Positions 6,798 to 10,316 of a DNA stretch of 10,316 nt are shown in pieces. Below the pieces are notes generated by a model. It did not search any database. It was given only the letters and a program-made list of their open reading frames with translations, and was not told the DNA's origin. A program made the position numbers and the translations under genes. The stretch's first letter is position 1. Every line of letters begins with the position of its first letter. This stretch comes from Opitutaceae bacterium. Lineage in GTDB: Bacteria > Verrucomicrobiota > Verrucomicrobiia > Opitutales > Opitutaceae. The DNA is taken from positions 1-10,316 of the forward strand of contig JAITDF010000444.1 in NCBI GenBank assembly GCA_031282705.1, in the 5' to 3' direction.

Positions 6798-8197
6798 GCG
6801 CCCGTCCTGACAACAACAACCCCGCCGGAAACCCCGCCGACGCCGCCAACGCCGCCGACGCCAACGCCGACCCCGCCGCCGACTCCGCCATCGCCGACGA
6901 CGCCGCCCGCTGGGTCGTGCGGCGCGACGCCGGCTTGTCCGCCGCGGAGGAGGCGGAACTCGCGCGCTGGCTCGCCGCCGACGCGCGCCACCGCGCCGCG
7001 TTCGACTACCACGCGCGCGCCTGGTCGGCGTTCGACGGCCCGGCGCGCGCCGACGCGCAAGGCGCACTGGTGCGCGGCATCGCCGCGCGCGTGAGCCGCC
7101 GCCGCCGCCGCCGCGCGCGCATCGCGGCCGCCGCGGCCGCGGCGGCGTGCGCGATCGCGGCGTTTGCGTTTCTCCCTTTGCAAACAAAACCCGACGCGGC
7201 GGACGGCGCGCGGGCCGCGGCGCGCGCCCGCTCGAGCGTGGCCGTGACGCAGCCGGAGCGCCGCGTGCTCGACGACGGCTCGCTCGTGGAACTGCGCCCC
7301 GGCGCCGCCATCGAAGCGCGTTACGACGACGCCACCCGCCGCATCGTGCTGGCCGGCGGCGAGGCGCATTTCCAAGTCGCGAAAAACCCGGCGCGCCCGT
7401 TCGTGGTCGAGGCCGGCGGCATGGAGGCGCGCGCCATCGGCACCGCGTTCACCGTGCAACTCAGCGCGGAGCAGGTGGAAATCCTGGTGACCGAAGGCCG
7501 CGTCGCGGTGGAAAAAACGCCGCCCGCCGGCGCCGCCGCGCCAGCAGGTTCCGCCGATGCCCCGACGCCGACCGGTTTCGCCGGCGACATTCACGCCGCC
7601 CCCGGGCCCGCCGCCGCCCAAGGTGGAAGCGGCATCACGCCGCTTTTCCAAAACACCACGCCGCAACCCCAAAACGGCGGGACGCCGCTCCCGCCTTCCG
7701 CCCCCGCCAGCGCCCCTCCCGCTCACGCCAGCGGTGCCCCCGCCCCCGCCCTGCTCGCCCTGCTCGGCGCGCGCGAACACCTCATCGTGAAAATCGCGCC
7801 CGTCGCCCGCGCCGGCGCCTCCGCCGGCGCATCCGCCGGTGTCTCCGCCGGTGTCTCCGCCGACGCCGGCGCACCGCCACCGCCGCCGACGGTCGCCACG
7901 CTCACGCCCGCCGAAATCAACGCCCGCCTCGCGTGGCGCATCCCCCTCATTGAATTTTCCGCCACCCCGCTGGCCGAGGCCATCGCGCTCATCAACCGCT
8001 CCCCATGCCTGCCCGACGGCAGCGCGAGCGCGCGCCTCGTGCTGGCGCCGGAATTGTCGGCGCTGGCGGCGGAGCCGGTGAGCGGCATTTTCCACGCCGA
8101 CAACATCGAGGCGTTCGTGCAGTTGCTCGGCCTGAACCTGGACATCAAGGCCGAACGCGCCGGCGACGAAATCATCCTGCGCAAGCCGCGGCGTTGA
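6794..8197 (+). CDS. FecR-like anti-sigma factor / sigma regulator, membrane-anchored
   Basis: FecR proteins sit in the inner membrane, bind their sigma factor in the cytoplasm and sense a TonB-dependent receptor on the periplasmic side. The 467 residues show an Asn/Ala-rich N-terminus (1-35). A cytoplasmic sigma-binding helix region follows (DUF4880-like, AARWVVRRDAGLSAAEEAEL at 37-56). Then come a basic stretch SRRRRRRAR (101-109), one membrane helix (110-129), and a FecR domain at about 148-240 (VLDDGSLVELRPGAAIEARY, GGEAHFQVAKNPARPFVVEA, AIGTAFTVQL, VTEGRVAVE). A C-terminal STN/DUF4974-like domain occupies about 375-463 (IEFSATPLAEAIALINR, VSGIFHADNIEAFVQLLGL). Unusually, Pro/Ala-rich insertions (243-318 and 338-368) interrupt the periplasmic part. 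The ATG overlaps the sigma stop (ATGA). No TonB receptor gene follows; pyrC is next. Confidence 0.92.
   Translation: MSARPDNNNPAGNPADAANAADANADPAADSAIADDAARWVVRRDAGLSAAEEAELARWLAADARHRAAFDYHARAWSAFDGPARADAQGALVRGIAARVSRRRRRRARIAAAAAAAACAIAAFAFLPLQTKPDAADGARAAARARSSVAVTQPERRVLDDGSLVELRPGAAIEARYDDATRRIVLAGGEAHFQVAKNPARPFVVEAGGMEARAIGTAFTVQLSAEQVEILVTEGRVAVEKTPPAGAAAPAGSADAPTPTGFAGDIHAAPGPAAAQGGSGITPLFQNTTPQPQNGGTPLPPSAPASAPPAHASGAPAPALLALLGAREHLIVKIAPVARAGASAGASAGVSAGVSADAGAPPPPPTVATLTPAEINARLAWRIPLIEFSATPLAEAIALINRSPCLPDGSASARLVLAPELSALAAEPVSGIFHADNIEAFVQLLGLNLDIKAERAGDEIILRKPRR
7627..7701. repeat. Hairpin-containing repeat embedded in the fecR insertion
   Basis: AAGCGGC (7627-7633) pairs with GCCGCTT (7639-7645) around a 5-base loop, and TTCCAAAAC follows. 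This resembles the window-start repeat, where a hairpin is followed by TTTTGCAAAC, with the arms in the opposite order. A 21-bp spaced partial copy follows (CCGC-TTTTCC-AAAAC at 7640, CCGC-AACCCC-AAAAC at 7661), which gives seven-residue units TPLFQNT, TPQPQNG and GTPLPPS. The relation to the 42-bp repeat is suggestive only. Confidence 0.45.
7811..7870. repeat. 12-bp tandem repeat in fecR, about five units
   Basis: Units of the form GCCGGCGCCTCC start at 7811, 7823, 7835, 7847 and 7859; the third and fourth are identical and the last is diverged. They encode AGAS/AGVS units at about residues 340-359 in a linker before the C-terminal domain. Confidence 0.88.
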
Positions 8198-8205
8198 CCG
8201 CCGCC

Positions 8206-8240
8206 GCCGCCACTGGCGGCGTTTCAGGTCCCGCAGGGAC
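8206..8240 (+). other. Two short hairpins after fecR, possible weak terminator
   Basis: GCCGCC (8206-8211) pairs with GGCGGC (8215-8220) and is followed by GTTTC. GTCCC (8228-8232) then pairs with GGGAC (8236-8240) around GCA. Neither has a solid T-run, so termination is uncertain. They lie 9-43 bases after the fecR stop. The rest of the gap to pyrC (8241-8361) shows no clear promoter or ribosome binding site. Confidence 0.4.
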
Positions 8241-8361
8241 AGGTGAAAAACAAGCACCCCGCCGCCGTCGCCATCGCCACGGCCGCCGACGCCGCCGCCG
8301 GCCCGCGCCTTCCGCGGTTTTTCCTTCCACCGCCCCTTTCTCCCCGGCTAACCTCCACGCC

Positions 8362-9660
8362 ATGCCCACTCCCGCAATCTGGATCCAAAACGCCCGCATC
8401 ATCGACCCCGCCTCCGGGCGCGACGCCACCGGCGACCTCTACGCCAACGACGCCGGCAAAATCGTCCCGTCCCTCTCCGCCGGCGCAAAAAAGCGCGCGC
8501 GCAAGATCGACGCCTCCGGCCTCGTCGCCTGCCCCGGCCTCGTGGACATCCACGTCCACTTCCGCGAGCCCGGCCAGACCCACAAGGAAACCATCGCCAC
8601 CGGCTCGCGCGCCGCCGCCGCGGGCGGTTTCACCACGGTGGTCTGCATGCCCAACACCACGCCGCCCGCCGACAACGCCGGCACCATCCAGGCCATCAAG
8701 GACGCCGCCGCGCGCGACGCCATCGTGCGCGTTTACCCCACCGGCTGCATCACCGCCGGCATGAAAGGCCAGGCGCTCGCCCCCATCGGCTCGCTCAAGC
8801 GCGCCGGCGTCGTCGCCATCACCGACGACGGCGACTGCGTCCAGTCCAACCAGCTCATGCGCTCCGCCGTCGAATACGCCAGGATGTTCGACCTGCCCGT
8901 GATGGACCACTGCCAGGACCACGCCCTCACCCAGGGCGCCGTGATGAACGAGGGCGTCATGTCCACCCGCCTCGGCCTGCGCGGCTGGCCCCACGCCGCC
9001 GAGGACATCATCGTCGCCCGCAACGTCATCCTCTCCCACTACACCGGCGCGCACATCCACCTCCAGCACATCTCCTCGCGCTACTCCGTGGACTTGATCC
9101 GCCGCGCCAAATCCCGCGGCACCCGGGTCACCGCCGAGGCCACCCCGCACCACATCGCGCTCACCGAGGACGCCCTCGCCGCCTACGACACCCATTTCAA
9201 GATGAACCCCCCGGTCCGCGCCGAGGAAGACCGGCTCGCCATCATCGAAGGCCTGCGCGACGGCGCGATAGACATCATCGCCACCGACCACGCCCCGCAC
9301 ACCGACTACGAAAAAGACCGCGAGTTCGACTTCGCGCCCAACGGCATCATCGGCCTCGAAACCGCGCTCCCCGTCGCGCTCGACGTGCTCGTGCGCCGCT
9401 CGAAATTCAAGCTCCCCAAGCTCATCGACCTGATGACCCGCCGTCCCGCGGAATTATTAAAGCTGGACGCCGGCGTCCTCGCCGAAGGCGCCCCCGCCGA
9501 CATCTGCCTCTTCGATCCCGCCGAGAAATGGGTGTATGACGCGAAAGCCGGCCAAAGCAAATCCGCCAACTCCCCCTGGCACAATCAAACCCTCGCCGGC
9601 CGCGTGAAAACCACCATCGTCGGCGGCCGCATCGTGTTTGATAATGGCAAAATAAAATAG
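8362..9660 (+). CDS. pyrC: Dihydroorotase, class I
   Basis: Dihydroorotase converts N-carbamoyl-L-aspartate to dihydroorotate, the third step of de novo pyrimidine synthesis, in the cytoplasm. The 432-residue product has the amidohydrolase layout: GLVDIHVHFREPGQTHKET (59-77) with metal ligands His64 and His66, MPNTTPP (96-102), AITDDGDCVQS (152-162) with Asp155/Asp156, MDHCQDH (181-187) with His183, HLQHISS (233-239) with His236, and IATDHAPH (306-313) with Asp309. GIIGLETALPVAL is at 328-340. The TDDG aspartate and the overall length indicate the class I (Aquifex/Bacillus-like) enzyme, not the shorter E. coli PyrC type. In that class the enzyme often associates with aspartate transcarbamoylase (PyrB), whose gene is not in this window. 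The ATG at 8362 is set by the start of homology; the bases before it (TAACCTCCACGCC) contain no Shine-Dalgarno. Confidence 0.96.
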   Translation: MPTPAIWIQNARIIDPASGRDATGDLYANDAGKIVPSLSAGAKKRARKIDASGLVACPGLVDIHVHFREPGQTHKETIATGSRAAAAGGFTTVVCMPNTTPPADNAGTIQAIKDAAARDAIVRVYPTGCITAGMKGQALAPIGSLKRAGVVAITDDGDCVQSNQLMRSAVEYARMFDLPVMDHCQDHALTQGAVMNEGVMSTRLGLRGWPHAAEDIIVARNVILSHYTGAHIHLQHISSRYSVDLIRRAKSRGTRVTAEATPHHIALTEDALAAYDTHFKMNPPVRAEEDRLAIIEGLRDGAIDIIATDHAPHTDYEKDREFDFAPNGIIGLETALPVALDVLVRRSKFKLPKLIDLMTRRPAELLKLDAGVLAEGAPADICLFDPAEKWVYDAKAGQSKSANSPWHNQTLAGRVKTTIVGGRIVFDNGKIK

Positions 9661-9671
9661 CCGCCCTTTTT

Positions 9672-9693
9672 TCCCGCCAGGCGCGGGGCGGGA
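9672..9693. other. GC-rich hairpin after pyrC
   Basis: CCCGCC (9673-9678) pairs with GGCGGG (9687-9692), extended by one T-A pair. A T6 run precedes it and AGAAAG follows it on the plus strand, so it lacks the downstream T-run of an intrinsic terminator. It may still mark the pyrC transcript end. Confidence 0.4.
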
Positions 9694-9779
9694 GAAAGAC
9701 AAGGGGGAACCTCTGAAAATTCATTTTGAACAGAAGGAAACAAAGGAAACGAAGATAACATAACCGATGTTGCGCGGCT

Positions 9780-9885
9780 CCGTCGTACCGCAGACTTCCA
9801 AGTCTGCTTCGAAGTTCATGCCTGATTGCGGGTTCGCGGCCAAGCGTGAGTTTTTAAGCAGGTTTGGAAACCTGCGGTACGACGG
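9780..9885. repeat. Nested inverted repeat: 14-bp outer arms, each overlapping its own small hairpin
   Basis: CCGTCGTACCGCAG (9780-9793) pairs perfectly with CTGCGGTACGACGG (9872-9885). Overlapping the left arm is GCAGACTT-CC-AAGTCTGC (9790-9807), and overlapping the right arm is GCAGGTTT-GG-AAACCTGC (9858-9875). The two inner hairpins have different stem sequences but the same geometry. Confidence 0.9.
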
Positions 9886-9889
9886 AAAT

Positions 9890-9921
9890 GCGTAACATCA
9901 GTAACATAACTGATGTTACGC
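9890..9921. repeat. 13-bp-arm palindrome with a 6-base loop
   Basis: GCGTAACATCAGT (9890-9902) and ACTGATGTTACGC (9909-9921) are perfect reverse complements around AACATA. Confidence 0.9.
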
Positions 9922-9927
9922 GGCAGC

Positions 9928-9990
9928 CAGTCTTTTGGCAGTCTTTTGGTAGAGCGGTCTCGGCGAGACCGCCCTGCCAAAACTGGCCGC
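9928..9990. repeat. 11-bp tandem duplication followed by an 8-bp-arm hairpin
   Basis: CAGTCTTTTGG occurs twice back to back at 9928-9949. The palindrome GCGGTCTC-GGC-GAGACCGC follows at 9954-9972. The flanks CCAGTCTTTTGGCAG and CTGCCAAAACTGG can also pair imperfectly, forming a longer outer stem. Confidence 0.85.
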
Positions 9991-10202
9991 CGCGTAACAT
10001 CAGTAAATAACAGGGAATCTTTAAAAATTGAACAGAAGGCGGCAGGGGGAATGAATAGCAGCAGCGGGGAGGCTTGCTATTATTTATCCCAATCCGTTTT
10101 TTAGTAAACAATTTCAAGCCGACCGTCAAGCCGGGATTCTCTTTGTTTTTTATCTTCGTTTCCTTTGTTTCCTTCTGTTCAAAATGAATTTTTAGAGGTG
10201 CC

Positions 10203-10316
10203 TCTCCGTGAAACAGCTTTCCCGTGGAATCCCAGACAGGAGAGAAGAGGAAGGAGGAACGATAAAGATAAAGAGGAAAGAGCGGGGGAGGGTGGTGGTA
10301 TTTGAAGGGGCGGGCG
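10203..10316. other. Purine-rich intergenic end of the window, no gene seen
   Basis: From about 10240 the plus strand is almost all purine (GAGAAGAGGAAGGAGGAACG, then GATAAAGATAAAGAGGAAAG). This resembles in composition the right arm of the inverted repeat at 3739-3810. No start codon with coding potential is visible before the window ends; it may be the upstream region of the next gene. Confidence 0.5.

Larger units (their letters stand above)
9757..9924. repeat. 22-bp direct repeat, AACATAAC-YGATGTTRCGCGGC
   Basis: Copies at 9757-9778 and 9903-9924 differ at two positions. The related inverted form GCGTAACATCAGTAA occurs at 9890-9904 and 9992-10006, so one sequence word appears four times within 250 bp. 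Confidence 0.85.
9706..10202. mobile_element. MITE-like element with 53-bp terminal inverted repeats, no coding capacity
   Basis: Positions 9706-9758 and 10150-10202 are reverse complements over 53 bp with two mismatches (9708/10200 and 9715/10193). The arms contain GAACAGAAGGAAACAAAGG (9728-9746) and its complement. A third partial copy (TTGAACAGAAGG) sits inside at 10028-10039. The 497-bp interior is less GC-rich than the flanks and packed with palindromes, and no transposase is encoded. I see no convincing target-site duplication. It may be a MITE-like or REP-composite element, or simply two dispersed repeats in opposite orientation. Confidence 0.65.

Noticed and set aside
6359..8257. Minus-strand 632-codon open frame.
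   Set aside because: It lies opposite the sigma and fecR genes, both well supported, and is dominated by Arg/Gly.
9668..9698. Intrinsic terminator after pyrC.
   Set aside because: The T-run is on the wrong side of the hairpin for plus-strand transcription, and no T-run follows on the minus strand.
9854..10129. Small open frames on both strands inside the MITE-like element.
   Set aside because: They translate palindromes and terminal-repeat sequence and have no ribosome binding site or family motif.

Overview
This is a GC-rich bacterial stretch, consistent with a diderm of the Verrucomicrobiota, perhaps Opitutaceae. That placement is an inference from the base composition, the outer-membrane LptD homologue, the FecI/FecR-type regulators, the near absence of Shine-Dalgarno motifs and the abundance of short palindromic intergenic repeats. 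Nothing in the window identifies the species. I saw no rRNA, tRNA, CRISPR array or transposase.

Layout. Positions 1-240 hold a 42-bp tandem repeat with a hairpin in each unit; it continues off the left edge. A minus-strand cluster follows, transcribed right to left: polX (1707-3563), a YraN/UPF0102 reading frame (576-1655) and rpe (ribulose-phosphate 3-epimerase, 298-951). The YraN frame lacks a stop at its expected end and runs on through rpe in another frame. Positions 3564-3917 are the divergent intergenic region between polX and lptD. It contains a perfect 15-bp-arm hairpin just before polX and a much larger inverted repeat (3618-3833) made of GTTCTC and CTTT microsatellite arms. The plus strand then carries an LptD-like outer-membrane protein (3918-6074), a likely terminator, an ECF sigma factor (6189-6797), a FecR-like anti-sigma factor translationally coupled to it through an ATGA overlap (6794-8197), and a class I dihydroorotase pyrC (8362-9660). 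The last 650 bases contain no gene. They hold a MITE-like element of about 500 bp (9706-10202) with 53-bp terminal inverted repeats and several nested palindromes, then a purine-rich tract.

How the genes work together. The minus cluster combines DNA maintenance (PolX; YraN is a PD-(D/E)XK-like family) with carbon metabolism (Rpe), so it looks like a positional group rather than one pathway. LptD serves outer-membrane LPS insertion. The sigma/anti-sigma pair is a cell-surface-signalling type module, but its usual TonB-dependent receptor is not in the window. PyrC is a housekeeping pyrimidine enzyme.

I found no clear new multi-gene system. The unusual content is the repeat biology: families of short palindromes that keep the hairpin while changing its sequence, a large inverted repeat in a divergent promoter region, a MITE-like composite, and the missing stop at the yraN/rpe junction.
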